The translations under genes and the position numbers were made by a program. From the NCBI RefSeq assembly GCF_002259485.1, contig NZ_NPGA01000018.1:1-64000 (forward strand): a stretch of 64,000 bases of DNA, written 5' to 3'. This document shows, piece by piece, positions 49,878 through 58,665 of the stretch (positions within the stretch are counted from its first letter, which is position 1; every line of letters begins with the position of its first letter). The notes beneath the pieces were generated by a model, which saw only the letters and a list, made by a program, of their open reading frames with translations, made no database searches and was not told the origin of the DNA. Source of the stretch: Rhodococcus sp. 14-1411-2a (GTDB taxonomy: Bacteria; Actinomycetota; Actinomycetes; Mycobacteriales; Mycobacteriaceae).

Positions 49878-51374
49878 ATGAGCAGCGGAACACGAGTGAA
49901 CACCGTCGACGGCGTCCTGCGACGGTCGGCCGCGAAATTCCCCGACCGCCTCGCCGTTACATTCGAGGGACGCAGTCACACCTACGCAGAACTCGATACC
50001 GCGGTCACCCGCGCCGCTCGACGGCTGATCGCGTTGGGATTGAACAAGGGCGACCGCCTGGCGGCGTACGGCGTCAACTCCGACGCGTACGTCGTCGCGT
50101 TCCTCGCCTGTGCGCGAGCCGGATTGGTGCACGTCCCGATCAACTACGCGCTCGTGGGCGACGAATTGCAATACCTGTTGCAGCAATCGGGTTCTCGGGC
50201 AGTATTGGTCGACCCGGAGTTGGCGGGCACGCTCGATTCGGTTCGCGGCGAGCTCAGCATCGAGCACGTGGTCTCCCTTCCCGACGTGCTGGGCACGGAC
50301 GGCGACGGCTCCGAACTCGACCCCGTCGCCGATGCGACCGACCTCGCTCAGTTGCTCTACACCTCCGGGACGACGTCGAAACCCAAGGGCGCGATGATGT
50401 CTCACGGCGCACTGGTCGCGGAGTACGTCTCGTGCGTCATCGCGCTCGGGTTCACCCAGGACGACGACCCGCTTCTGGTGATGCCGATGTACCACTCGGC
50501 GGGGATGCACGTGTTCATGCTGCCGTACCTGTCGGTGGGTGCCACGGTCCGCTTGATGCGCAGGCCCGACGTTCCGGAGATCCTGCGCCGCATCGAAGCG
50601 GAGAAGATCAAGTCTCTGTTCCTGGCGCCGACGGTGTGGGTTCCGCTCGCCAATCACCCCGATCTGGCGACGCGCGATCTCTCGTCGTTGAAGAAGGCGC
50701 AGTACGGGTCTTCGATCATGCCCGTCACAGTTCTCACTCGGCTGCGTGAGCGGTACCCGGACATCGAGTTCTACAACTGCTTCGGGCAGTCCGAGATCGG
50801 GCCATTGGCAACGGTATTGCAGCCCGAGGAGCACGAGGCGCGGCCGGCGTCGTGTGGACGTGCGGTGTTCTTCGTCGAGACCCGCGTCGTCGATGCCGAC
50901 GGCAACGATGTGCCGGACGGCGAACCCGGTGAGATTCTCTACCGTTCTCCTCAGCTGTGCGACGGCTACTGGGACAAGCCGGAGGCGACGGCAGATGCGT
51001 TCTCGGATGGGTGGTTTCATTCCGGTGATTTGGTGACACGCGACGCCGAGGGGTTCATCACCGTGGTCGACCGGATCAAGGATGTCATCAACACCGGTGG
51101 CATCCTCGTCGCGTCCCGCGAGGTGGAGGATGCGATCTACACCCATCCGGCGGTCGCCGAGGTCGCGGTGATCGGGACGCCCGACGACAAGTGGATCGAG
51201 GCGGTGACGGCCGTCGTCGTGCTCAAGGACGGAAGTGAGCTGTCGTCGCAGGTGTTGATCGACCACGTGAAGGGTCGGATAGCGCCGTTCAAGGTGCCCA
51301 AGACCGTCACCTTCGTCGACGAATTGCCGCGCAATCAGAGCGGAAAATTGCTCAAGCGTGAGTTGCGCAGCTGA
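49878..51374 (+). CDS. AMP-binding acyl-CoA synthetase
   Basis: A 498-residue adenylate-forming enzyme. The P-loop-like AMP motif is LLYTSGTTSKPKGAMMSH (~residues 155-172). The second core motif is YNCFGQSE, the hinge aspartate region is DGWFHSGDLVTRDAEGFITVVDRIKD, and the C-terminal catalytic lysine lies in NQSGKLLKREL. It activates a fatty or aromatic acid as acyl-AMP and then the CoA thioester. An in-frame GTG sits directly before the ATG. No catabolic partners flank it, so the acid is not predictable. Confidence 0.87.
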   Translation: MSSGTRVNTVDGVLRRSAAKFPDRLAVTFEGRSHTYAELDTAVTRAARRLIALGLNKGDRLAAYGVNSDAYVVAFLACARAGLVHVPINYALVGDELQYLLQQSGSRAVLVDPELAGTLDSVRGELSIEHVVSLPDVLGTDGDGSELDPVADATDLAQLLYTSGTTSKPKGAMMSHGALVAEYVSCVIALGFTQDDDPLLVMPMYHSAGMHVFMLPYLSVGATVRLMRRPDVPEILRRIEAEKIKSLFLAPTVWVPLANHPDLATRDLSSLKKAQYGSSIMPVTVLTRLRERYPDIEFYNCFGQSEIGPLATVLQPEEHEARPASCGRAVFFVETRVVDADGNDVPDGEPGEILYRSPQLCDGYWDKPEATADAFSDGWFHSGDLVTRDAEGFITVVDRIKDVINTGGILVASREVEDAIYTHPAVAEVAVIGTPDDKWIEAVTAVVVLKDGSELSSQVLIDHVKGRIAPFKVPKTVTFVDELPRNQSGKLLKRELRS

Positions 51375-51381
51375 CCTGTTG

Positions 51382-53412
51382 TCATGCTGCGCGCCGTTTT
51401 CGGCGGTGGTAGCTGGGGATGGGTTGTCGTGTGGGGTCGATGGATTCGGGTGGGATGGCGTAGGGGTGTCCGTCGTCGCCCATGAGCAATTGCCAGTCAC
51501 CGTGGTGGACGAGGCGGTGGCATTCTCCGCAGACCAGCGCGAGGTTGTTCAGGTCGGTGCGGCCGCCGTGTTCCCAGAACTTCACGTGGTGGGCTTGGCA
51601 CCACTGTGCGGGGCGGCCGCACATCACGCAGCATCGGTCGCGGATGGTCAGGGCGATGCGTTGGTCGTCGCTGGCGAGTCTGGTGGTGCGGCCGAGGGCG
51701 AGGGGGACGCCGTGGTGGTCGACGATGACCGGGGTGAGGTCGGCGTCGCAGGTGAGAAGTTCGGCGAAGGCGCGGCTCATCGGCCCGGTCCAGTCGAAGT
51801 GGAACGGCCAGTCGGCATCACCGCGCTCGGGTGCCGATTTCTGTCCGCGATGGTCACCGGCACCAGCGCTGGGACCGTCACGATCGCTGCGAGTATCACC
51901 GGTCCGTGAACCGGCACCGACACTCCCACTCACGTGGTGCCCGCCGTCAGCGCGAGCAAGGGGAGGCGTGACGGCATACCCGGTCTGTGAGTTGCCGCCG
52001 GCACCAGCATTGCTTTCGCTGGCGTAGGGACCGCCGCCAGCATCGTCGGGACCGGCGTCGGTACCGCCGTTCCGTGAACTGTCGCCCGCACCAGCACTGC
52101 TCCCGCTGACGCGACGACCAGTGCCACGATCGGGACCGGCCTCGGTATCACCGGCCCGTGAGTTGCCGCCGGCACCAGCATTGCTCTCGCTGACCCGACG
52201 ACCAGTGCCACGATCGGGACCGCCGTTGGTATCGCCGGTCGGTGAACTGGCATCGGAACCGGCACTGCTCTTGCTGACGTGGTGAGCGCCGCCAGCATTG
52301 TCGGGACGCGTGTCGGCACTACCGGTCCGTGAGTTGCCGCCGGTACCGGAGGCCGTCGAACCCGTTGTTGCGCTGTTCGATTGCGTGTGTCCGCGGTCGG
52401 CGAGCAGGTCACGCAGCGGGACGATCAGGTGCACCGATGCCCGCGACCCGCCCGCCGATCCGCGGCCACCACCGCTCAGGTGCCGGTCGAGGATCCGATC
52501 GAGGGCATCGGCCCGCCGCTTCGACGCACCACGTGGATCGCGTTCACCACCGGGGCCGGGCTGCGGCGCGGTCAACGCCGACAGCGCGGTGAGCAGCTTC
52601 TCGGCCAGGAGCCGGTCGACGTTGCCGCCCATCTGGAAGCGGCCACTGGCAAGCGGGTGAACATCGAAGCGGTTCAACTCCGGGTTCTCCGACACCGGTA
52701 TGGGCGGCGGTCCAGCTGGAACAGGTTCGGGCCGAGCAGGTTCGGGCTCACCCGAGCCGCCTGCGTCACCCGCGCCGCCTGCGTCACCCGAGCCAGCTGC
52801 GTCACCCGTGCCGCCGGAATCACCCGCGCCACCTGCATCAGCTCGGCTCGCCCGGTCCCGCTCTTGCTCCCGCTCCTGTTCTTGTCGTTGCTTCTCTGCC
52901 TGCTCGTGGCGGGCTCTGGCGTCGTCCGCCGCGGAATGCGCCAGTGCCTGCGCGCGGGAGGCGACTTGCCCGGCGGTGCTGCGTATGGCGGTTTCGAGCA
53001 GTTCGGCGACGACAGCGTCGCGGTGTTGTTCGTCGAGGGTGGGGTCGGCGACCACCACGGTGGCGTAGCCGTCGGCGATCGCCGAGGCGTGCGCGGCGTG
53101 GATGTCACCACCTGCGAGGGCGTTCAACACGTTGGGCCGGTCGGTGAGCCACTGCCCCAGCTCCATCTGGCGGGCCGCGGACCCGTCGGTGATACGCACC
53201 GATCGCGCGTACCACCGGGTGACCGACGAGTACCCGAGCTTCATGGCCAGACCGCGGCGGTCCATTTCCGCCAGCAGCGTCAATCGCGTTGCAGCGAGCT
53301 CGTTTTCGAGGGAAGACACGCCAGCGAGCTCGGAGACCAAATCCTGGTCACCGAGCCCGAACACATCCCCCCATGCCTTCACACCACGAAAGCTATACCC
53401 AGCCACCGACAA
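51382..53412 (-). CDS. DUF222/HNH endonuclease-like protein with internal repeats
   Basis: A 676-residue protein of the actinobacterial DUF222-HNH (13E12-type) family. The N-terminal DUF222 helical region (~30-180) is followed by a charged EQ-rich helix and a low-complexity insert. The HNH domain lies near the C-terminus, with CVMCGRPAQWCQAHHVKFWEHGG ... LNNLALVCGECHRLVHHGDW carrying the zinc cysteines and catalytic histidines. Two GS-rich stretches are inserted, the second made of about five degenerate ~29-residue repeats. Length is far above the usual ~400-500. The listed start is TTG at 53412; GTG at 53406 is as likely. Confidence 0.82.
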   Translation of the reverse strand: MSVAGYSFRGVKAWGDVFGLGDQDLVSELAGVSSLENELAATRLTLLAEMDRRGLAMKLGYSSVTRWYARSVRITDGSAARQMELGQWLTDRPNVLNALAGGDIHAAHASAIADGYATVVVADPTLDEQHRDAVVAELLETAIRSTAGQVASRAQALAHSAADDARARHEQAEKQRQEQEREQERDRASRADAGGAGDSGGTGDAAGSGDAGGAGDAGGSGEPEPARPEPVPAGPPPIPVSENPELNRFDVHPLASGRFQMGGNVDRLLAEKLLTALSALTAPQPGPGGERDPRGASKRRADALDRILDRHLSGGGRGSAGGSRASVHLIVPLRDLLADRGHTQSNSATTGSTASGTGGNSRTGSADTRPDNAGGAHHVSKSSAGSDASSPTGDTNGGPDRGTGRRVSESNAGAGGNSRAGDTEAGPDRGTGRRVSGSSAGAGDSSRNGGTDAGPDDAGGGPYASESNAGAGGNSQTGYAVTPPLARADGGHHVSGSVGAGSRTGDTRSDRDGPSAGAGDHRGQKSAPERGDADWPFHFDWTGPMSRAFAELLTCDADLTPVIVDHHGVPLALGRTTRLASDDQRIALTIRDRCCVMCGRPAQWCQAHHVKFWEHGGRTDLNNLALVCGECHRLVHHGDWQLLMGDDGHPYAIPPESIDPTRQPIPSYHRRKRRAA
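51890..52360. repeat. Degenerate tandem repeats within the DUF222/HNH gene
   Basis: About five copies of an ~85-90 base unit encode GAGGNSRxGDTxxGPDRGTGRRVS-like segments of ~29 residues. Copies keep frame and vary mainly at RGTGRRVS versus the other ends (AGGAHHVS, DAGGGPYAS). Boundaries are approximate. Confidence 0.65.
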
Positions 53413-53427
53413 CTTCTGTGTCGCAGG

Positions 53428-53823
53428 TCAGCGCGTCCATCGGATGCGGATGGGCCCCTTCGCGGTCGACGGATCGACGACGGATCCTTTCTGGGTGATC
53501 TCGACTTCTCCCGCGTCGACCATCCGGCGGGCGGCGCGGCGAACCGGTTCCATCAACTCCCGCCAATTGTCGTCGGACAAGGCTCGTGCGACGTCGGAAG
53601 GGCAGATGGTGGAGTCGCGGGACCGGGCGTCGAGCAGGGAACGGATCTTGTCTTCGAGTTCCTTGTCGGTGGTGCTCACCTTGTGCCGCCGGCAGGCGTC
53701 GCTGCAGTACTTGATGTCATCCCAGTTCTTCTCCCACTTCTTGCGCCATTCGATTCGCCGTCCGCACGACGCGCAGACCTTGTCCGCGGGGTGAGCCGTG
53801 GGGGAGCGACGGGAATGAGCCAT
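53428..53823 (-). CDS. DUF2256/DUF3253 domain protein
   Basis: A 131-residue protein. Residues ~10-50 form a small zinc-binding DUF2256-like module (KVCASCGRRIEWRKKWEKNW...KYCSDACRRHK, four cysteines). The rest matches DUF3253 (LEDKIRSLLDARSRDSTICPSDVARALSDDNWRELMEPVRRAARRMVDAGEVEITQKG), a winged-helix-like domain. The fusion is common in actinobacteria; function unknown. ATG at 53823 starts just before the zinc module. The longer frame is antisense to def. Confidence 0.8.
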   Translation of the reverse strand: MAHSRRSPTAHPADKVCASCGRRIEWRKKWEKNWDDIKYCSDACRRHKVSTTDKELEDKIRSLLDARSRDSTICPSDVARALSDDNWRELMEPVRRAARRMVDAGEVEITQKGSVVDPSTAKGPIRIRWTR

Positions 53824-53845
53824 GCTTCGACAGTAACCTTCTCGC

Positions 53846-54412
53846 ATGGCTATTCGACCCATCCTCGTTGCCGGCGACCCTCGTTTGACGACCTGTGCCG
53901 CTCCCGTCACCGAGTTCGACGCGGAGTTGGCCGCGTTCGTGGAGGACCTGTTCGAGACCAACACAGCGGCGCACGGTGCCGGTCTTGCCGCCAACCAGGT
54001 CGGTGATCCGCGTGCGGTGTTCGTCTACGACCTGCAGGACGGCGGAGTCCGGCATCGCGGGCACGTGGTCAATCCAGTGCTCGAGACATCGGCGATCCCG
54101 GAGACGATGCCGGACCCCGAGGACGGTGAGGGGTGTCTGTCGGTCCCGGGGGAGAGGTACCCGACCGGCCGTGCGGACTGGGCCCGCGTGACCGGTGTCG
54201 ATGTGGAGGGCAGTCCGGTGACGGTCGAGGGTCACGGCTACCTGGCGCGGTGTCTGCAGCACGAGTCCGACCATCTGGCCGGTCACCTGTACCTCGACCG
54301 TCTGATCGGCCGCAATCAGCGCGCAGCGAAGAAGATGATCAAGTCGCGTGGATGGGTCGGACCCGGCACCAGTTGGCTGCCCGGATCCGACTCTGATCCG
54401 TTCGGGCGGTGA
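53846..54412 (+). CDS. def: Peptide deformylase
   Basis: A 188-residue iron/zinc hydrolase that removes the formyl group from new proteins. All three motifs are present: [10 protein letters not shown] (45-54), EGCLSVPG with metal ligand C97, and QHESDHLAG with H139, catalytic E140 and H143. The C-terminal tail ([21 protein letters not shown]) is short. It diverges from the DUF2256 gene by 22 bases and its stop directly abuts that of the convergent lipoprotein gene. Confidence 0.93.
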   Translation: MAIRPILVAGDPRLTTCAAPVTEFDAELAAFVEDLFETNTAAHGAGLAANQVGDPRAVFVYDLQDGGVRHRGHVVNPVLETSAIPETMPDPEDGEGCLSVPGERYPTGRADWARVTGVDVEGSPVTVEGHGYLARCLQHESDHLAGHLYLDRLIGRNQRAAKKMIKSRGWVGPGTSWLPGSDSDPFGR

Positions 54413-54853
54413 CTAACAGACCCCGGTGACAGCGCACGCTGTCGAGCGTTCCAGCTTCCAACGGCCCTCGGAGACAACGAAGCCGATCGAGGACACTTGC
54501 CCGACGGACGTTCCGCTCGCCTCGACCTGGCCGGGTGCGACGACGTCGATGCGGTCGAACGACGCCTCGGACATGATCCCACCGCTGTCGAAGACCGCGG
54601 CGTTTTCCTCGGCAGATCCCCCGAGCGCGTCGGCGCGGTCGGACCGCTCGGCGGTCCAGTCGAAGACGGTGCGGAAGATGGCCGTCGCCTCGTCCGGGGT
54701 CGGGATGGCGGAGGGTGCGACGGAGGGAGGAGGTGCCGGGAACGACGACGGCGCAACGTTCACCGCCGCCTCGATGGTCTGCTCGGGTTGCGTTGCAGCG
54801 CAACCGGTGAGGGAGATGAGAGCCAGTCCGCACTGGACGCGGCCGGCGATCAT
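54413..54853 (-). CDS. Small lipoprotein, unknown function
   Basis: A 146-residue lipoprotein. The signal MIAGRVQCGLALISLTGC fits a lipobox (LTGC). A Pro/Ser/Ala-rich linker (SSFPAPPPSVAPSAIPTPDE) precedes a globular part ending in IGFVVSEGRWKLERSTACAVTGVC, whose two cysteines may form a disulfide. It resembles low-molecular secreted actinobacterial proteins with a nuclear-transport-factor-2-like ending, but no family is certain. Its ATG overlaps the stop of the upstream secreted protein by one base, so they form an operon. Confidence 0.65.
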   Translation of the reverse strand: MIAGRVQCGLALISLTGCAATQPEQTIEAAVNVAPSSFPAPPPSVAPSAIPTPDEATAIFRTVFDWTAERSDRADALGGSAEENAAVFDSGGIMSEASFDRIDVVAPGQVEASGTSVGQVSSIGFVVSEGRWKLERSTACAVTGVC

Positions 54854-55185
54854 CAGAACGGGTTGTAGACGTGGAGCGTCCGGTAGTCCCATTCCGACGA
54901 TCCGGCCGGGATTCGGATCTCCGTCAGGACCCGGCCGTTCTGGGAGCACGAACCGCGGGCGTGAAACGACCAGCAATCGATCTGCCGGCTCGTGCCGAAC
55001 GGGCTGGCGATCAACGATGTGGCGCTCGCTGCACCGTATGCCGCAGGGTCGAAGGCGCTCACGAAGTTCGCGGTCGAGTCCTTGGGTCCGAACGGGTTGT
55101 CGTCGGGTGCTGCGGAGGCTGTGGGCGCCAGAAGCACCGCTCCGCCGATCACCAGCGCGACTCCGGCGAGGACCTTCTTCAGCAT
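54853..55185 (-). CDS. Small secreted protein, unknown function
   Basis: A 110-residue protein with a clear signal peptide (MLKKVLAGVALVIGGAVLLAP, cleavage after ASA near residue 26). The mature part of ~84 residues has two cysteines (CWSFHARGSC) and ends WDYRTLHVYNPF. ATG at 55185 has GGAG upstream; the frame runs eight codons further without purpose. It is cotranscribed with the lipoprotein gene. No family recognised. Confidence 0.65.
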   Translation of the reverse strand: MLKKVLAGVALVIGGAVLLAPTASAAPDDNPFGPKDSTANFVSAFDPAAYGAASATSLIASPFGTSRQIDCWSFHARGSCSQNGRVLTEIRIPAGSSEWDYRTLHVYNPF

Positions 55186-55292
55186 GGTGGCTCCGTTCGT
55201 TTCGAGCACGAGTACCCGGTGCTCTTGGGATCGGCCGCAACCGACCGCGCGTTACGAACCGCTTCGTCCTCGAGCGCGGCACACTGGAGTGC

Positions 55293-55706
55293 ATGACAGC
55301 ACTCGAAGCGCCCATCGTTGCCCAGCAGCTCGGCCGTCGCCTCGCGGTGTGGGGCGGTGGAAGTGTGCTCGCCGGAACGGTGTTGGCGTTGCGCGGGTCG
55401 TGGCCTGCCCGGCGGGCGTTCGGGTTGCAGACGGCGGGGTGGGGCGCGATCGATCTGGCGATCGCGGGTGCAGGCGCGCTGAGCTCGAAGCCCCCGACGG
55501 CCGCGAGTTTGAGCCGGCTGCTGTGGATCAATGCCGGTCTCGACGTTCTCTACATCGCGACCGGTGCGCACATCGCCGTCAGGAAGCCTCGGTTCGGCGG
55601 CCGGATCACCGCTGACCAGGCCGTGGGTCACGGCACTGCCGTCGTCGTGCAGGGCGCTGCGCTGCTCGCGCTGGACACCACTCACGCCCGCATGATTGCC
55701 GGCTAA
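55293..55706 (+). CDS. DUF6992-like small membrane protein
   Basis: A 137-residue protein with about four hydrophobic segments (LAVWGGGSVLAGTVLAL; GLQTAGWGAIDLAIAGAGAL; LLWINAGLDVLYIATGAHIAV; GTAVVVQGAALLALDTTHA). The pattern resembles the DUF6992 family of small actinobacterial membrane proteins. Function unknown. GGAG lies 6 bases before the ATG. It is divergent from the secreted-protein operon. Confidence 0.6.
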   Translation: MTALEAPIVAQQLGRRLAVWGGGSVLAGTVLALRGSWPARRAFGLQTAGWGAIDLAIAGAGALSSKPPTAASLSRLLWINAGLDVLYIATGAHIAVRKPRFGGRITADQAVGHGTAVVVQGAALLALDTTHARMIAG

Positions 55707-55848
55707 TCACACGAGTGTCATTCTCGCCGTAGGCGTTTTGTCAAGTACCGACACGTCCGATTTGTTGCGTGATCAATAGATTTGCGTAACACTCGTCCCA
55801 TCAGTCACATCAGTATCGTGGGTCACACGGGAAACGGTGGGTTCGTCT

Positions 55849-57117
55849 ATGCGTGTACGTAGTCGGCAGATCGCTGTCGGGACTGTCCTGGCGCTGGCAG
55901 TGAGCGGACTCAGCGCTTTGACTGCGCCCACCGTGTCGGCCGAACCGTGCGGTGGGCTCGGCGGGCCGGGCTCGTCTCCGCTGTTCGGGTCGTCGGGCAG
56001 CGCGGGCATGTCGGGTAAGAACCCGCAGGGTCCACAAGGGCCGCTTCCTCGGATCACCGGCAACACGCAGAGCATCGCTTGGGTCACCGGTCCGCAAAGT
56101 GTGAACAACACCTACAACGACCTTGCGATGTCGGGCACCGACCTCGGCATCAGCTGGGACAACGGTGCCGGCCAGATCCTGATGGCGTTCGGTGACACGT
56201 TCGGCGACTGCTCCTCCGGCAATGCCCAGTGGCGCAGCAACGCGCTCTTCCGCTCGGACAAGGCGTCGACGAACTTGGCGCAGGGCATCGAGATCGGTCC
56301 GGCCGATCCTGCGGACAACACCTCCGGTGCAGTCGTGCGTGCCGACAACCCACGCTATGCGGCCGAGATCATCTCGAGCGCAAAGCTACCCAGCGTCGAG
56401 GACACGACCATCCCCACGGCGGCCATCGCGATCGGCAACACCCAGTACATCAACTACATGTCGGTGCAGAGCTGGGGCACACCCGGGCGCTGGGTCACGA
56501 ATTACTCCGCGACTGCGAAATCCACTGACAACGGCCAGAATTGGTCGACGGATCCCAGGACCATCCGCGTCAACAAGGGTGTCACCATCCCCGGCTTCAC
56601 CAACGTCCACGAAAGCCAGGGCAAGTTCCAGCAGAGTGCGTACGTCCTGGGCCGCGACGGCGAGTACCTGTACCAGTTCGGTACTCCGAACGGACGATTC
56701 GGCGACGCCTTCGTCTCGCGGGTCGCGCCTTCGGACATCGAGAATCTCGACGCGTACGAGTACTCGACGCAGGATCCGGACCCGACGAAGCAGTGGTCGA
56801 AGAACATCGGCGATACGGTCGCCATCGTCAAGGGCCCGGTCAGTGAGATGTCGGTTGCGTGGAACGACTACCTCGGCCGCTACGTGATGATGTACGGGGA
56901 CGAGAATTCTCGTACCTTGGTCGCTCGCACTGCGGACAATCCCGAGGGTCCGTGGAGTGCGCCGAGGACCATCCTCGACGCCAATCAGACGGCCGGCGGA
57001 ATCTACGCACCGTTCATTCACCCGATGTCGAGCGGTAAAGACCTGTATTTCACCGCTTCTCGGTGGTCGGACTACAACGTGCTGCTGTTGAAGACGAACC
57101 TCGACACGCTGAAGTGA
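55849..57117 (+). CDS. DUF4185 secreted protein, candidate endo-D-arabinanase (GH183)
   Basis: A 422-residue secreted protein. The signal peptide ends near TAPTVSA (residue ~31), then the DUF4185 five-bladed propeller region: NDLAMSGTDLGISWDNGAGQILMAFGDTFGDC, GRWVTNYSATAKSTDNGQNW, SWGTPG, and the C-terminal GGIYAPFIHPMSSGKDLYFTASRWSDYNVLLL. DUF4185 proteins from mycobacteria and other bacteria have been assigned to GH183 and cleave D-arabinan of arabinogalactan. This makes cell-wall arabinan turnover likely. ATG at 55849 begins the signal peptide. The last 68 bases are overlapped by the convergent GGCT-like gene. Confidence 0.82.
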   Translation: MRVRSRQIAVGTVLALAVSGLSALTAPTVSAEPCGGLGGPGSSPLFGSSGSAGMSGKNPQGPQGPLPRITGNTQSIAWVTGPQSVNNTYNDLAMSGTDLGISWDNGAGQILMAFGDTFGDCSSGNAQWRSNALFRSDKASTNLAQGIEIGPADPADNTSGAVVRADNPRYAAEIISSAKLPSVEDTTIPTAAIAIGNTQYINYMSVQSWGTPGRWVTNYSATAKSTDNGQNWSTDPRTIRVNKGVTIPGFTNVHESQGKFQQSAYVLGRDGEYLYQFGTPNGRFGDAFVSRVAPSDIENLDAYEYSTQDPDPTKQWSKNIGDTVAIVKGPVSEMSVAWNDYLGRYVMMYGDENSRTLVARTADNPEGPWSAPRTILDANQTAGGIYAPFIHPMSSGKDLYFTASRWSDYNVLLLKTNLDTLK

Positions 57118-57712
57118 TCTCCGCGGATCGTCGAATGGCTGCCTCCAGGTAGGCGTCGACGTCCAGATCGAGTTCTGCGCCGAGCAGTCCGCGGCGAATG
57201 GTCGAGAGATACCTGCTCGACGGTTCGCCGGGCTCGCGCACGGTCGAACTGGTCAGCGTGAAGGCGGACCTTCTGTCGATGTCCGGAAGCCGTAGCAGTG
57301 CATCGTATTTCCCGCGGAAGCTCTCGCCCTCGCGGTCCACTGTCAGCTGCGACCACTGTCCGATGGCGAGCGTCTCCGTCGCCCCGATATCGACGGCTGC
57401 GACGACGTTCTCGACCGCGGCCAGATGAGCGAACTGGGCTCGCTCGATCAGATATCCGCGCCCTACAGAGCGATTCGCCGGATCGACCGTCGTAGAGACG
57501 AATGCGGATGCTCCGGTCCAGCGCCGGGAGACTCCCGCGAAATACAGCGCATGATCGATCCACAGCCATCGTTCTTCGGCGGGTGGTGACGCAGTGGGTG
57601 CCGGTGGGTGCGCACCGAATTCGGAGCGCTCGTCGGACCCGGTCAGGTAGGTATGGAACCTCTCGCGCAGCAGGTTGGACCCGTACGAGACGTACCACAG
57701 CCGATCGGTCAC
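57050..57712 (-). CDS. Gamma-glutamylcyclotransferase-like protein
   Basis: A 220-residue cytosolic protein beginning LWYVSYGSNLLRERFHTYLTG, the YGSN substrate loop of the GGCT/BtrG fold. A central ALYFAGVSRRWTGASAFVST segment and GRGYLIERAQFAHLAAVEN follow. GTG at 57712 overlaps the stop of the GIY-YIG-like gene (GTGA). The last ~22 residues lie antisense to the DUF4185 gene. The family removes gamma-glutamyl groups or acts on related amines. The catalytic glutamate position could not be fixed with certainty. Confidence 0.7.
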   Translation of the reverse strand: MTDRLWYVSYGSNLLRERFHTYLTGSDERSEFGAHPPAPTASPPAEERWLWIDHALYFAGVSRRWTGASAFVSTTVDPANRSVGRGYLIERAQFAHLAAVENVVAAVDIGATETLAIGQWSQLTVDREGESFRGKYDALLRLPDIDRRSAFTLTSSTVREPGEPSSRYLSTIRRGLLGAELDLDVDAYLEAAIRRSAEITSACRGSSSTAARCSPTTEKR

Positions 57713-58665
57713 TCGGTCTCGAACAGCTGCCGGTATGCCTCGGCGAGCAGGTCGGACGCGAGGTCGTGGTTGTGTGATGCTGCGCCCGTTGAGTTTCCGG
57801 ATCGCATCAAACGGGCGTTGAGACCGTAAGCGAGGTCGTCGAACGTGTCGTCGTCGATGCCGAGGTCGACGTCCACGTCTTCTTCCAGCAGTGCGCCGAG
57901 GTCGATCGACCACGACCACACGCGTTCGTCCCGGTGCGGACCGCGTCCTGCGCTGACCGTCTCGTTGGAGACCTCGAGCTGCTCGTCGGTGCGGTCGCGC
58001 GGAACGTTGGTGTTGATGCGCAGGTCGAGTTCTATGGTGTCGTCGTCGTGCACGATCTCGTCGACGCGGAGCGTCTCGAAGCCGCCGCACGTCAGCGTCA
58101 CCAAGCGTCGCGGACCGGTCTCGGCGATATCGTCGGACAGGGCAGCGATCTGCCACAGATACTTCTCGGTGTTCGCCGGGTCGGGGATCGAGGAATTGAT
58201 GTAGTCGGCCACGATGCTGCGGATGGCGGGGTACGCGATGTGGTCGGACAGTTCCCAGAACTGCTTGCGTGCCTTGCCGACTGCCGTGTCGAGCAACGTC
58301 GCCCGCTTGGCTCTTTCTTTCGGCAGTGCGGATTTCGCGCTCGGTGCTTCGCCGATCGCGCCAGGATCGGAAGGGCGTTCGCGGAGGCGGGTCAGGCGCG
58401 ACACGAGCTCCTGCAGGTGCTCCAGCTGATCTGCAGTTCCGGCCGCGAAATCGAGTGCCTCGATGTCGGTCCACACGTCGAGGTCCGCGGCGAACCGCGC
58501 GGCGACCGAATCTGCGTAGCCCGAGTAGGCCGAGCCGTCGGTGAAGTGCAGAACGTAGAGCCCGGCTCGGTGTTCCTTGGCCGCGAAGACCGTGGCGATG
58601 GATCCGGCGTCGGTGACGTCGAATCGTTCGAAGGCGAATCCGTCGGGGGTGGCAGCTGCGGTCAT
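57709..58665 (-). CDS. GIY-YIG nuclease-like protein
   Basis: A 318-residue protein. Residues ~30-60 carry a GIY-YIG-like motif (AGLYVLHFTDGSAYSGYADSVAARF). The rest is acidic, with a helical segment (DQLEHLQELVSRLTRLRER), a central domain around ILWQ-like EKYLWQIAALSDDI, and a very acidic tail (EEDVDVDLGIDDDTFDDLAYG). The conserved catalytic Arg/Glu of active GIY-YIG nucleases are not obvious, so activity is uncertain. ATG at 58665 is chosen over the frame start at 58698. It is coupled to the GGCT-like gene. Confidence 0.65.
   Translation of the reverse strand: MTAAATPDGFAFERFDVTDAGSIATVFAAKEHRAGLYVLHFTDGSAYSGYADSVAARFAADLDVWTDIEALDFAAGTADQLEHLQELVSRLTRLRERPSDPGAIGEAPSAKSALPKERAKRATLLDTAVGKARKQFWELSDHIAYPAIRSIVADYINSSIPDPANTEKYLWQIAALSDDIAETGPRRLVTLTCGGFETLRVDEIVHDDDTIELDLRINTNVPRDRTDEQLEVSNETVSAGRGPHRDERVWSWSIDLGALLEEDVDVDLGIDDDTFDDLAYGLNARLMRSGNSTGAASHNHDLASDLLAEAYRQLFETE

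Noticed and set aside
51890..52360. Regularly spaced repeats that might suggest a CRISPR array
   Set aside because: The repeats are degenerate, keep a protein reading frame and lack identical repeats with unique spacers.
57713..58474. Upstream extension of the GGCT-like frame (about 254 codons)
   Set aside because: It overlaps the GIY-YIG-like gene in another frame and is Arg/Pro-rich; the YVSYGSN start at GTG 57712 fits coupling.
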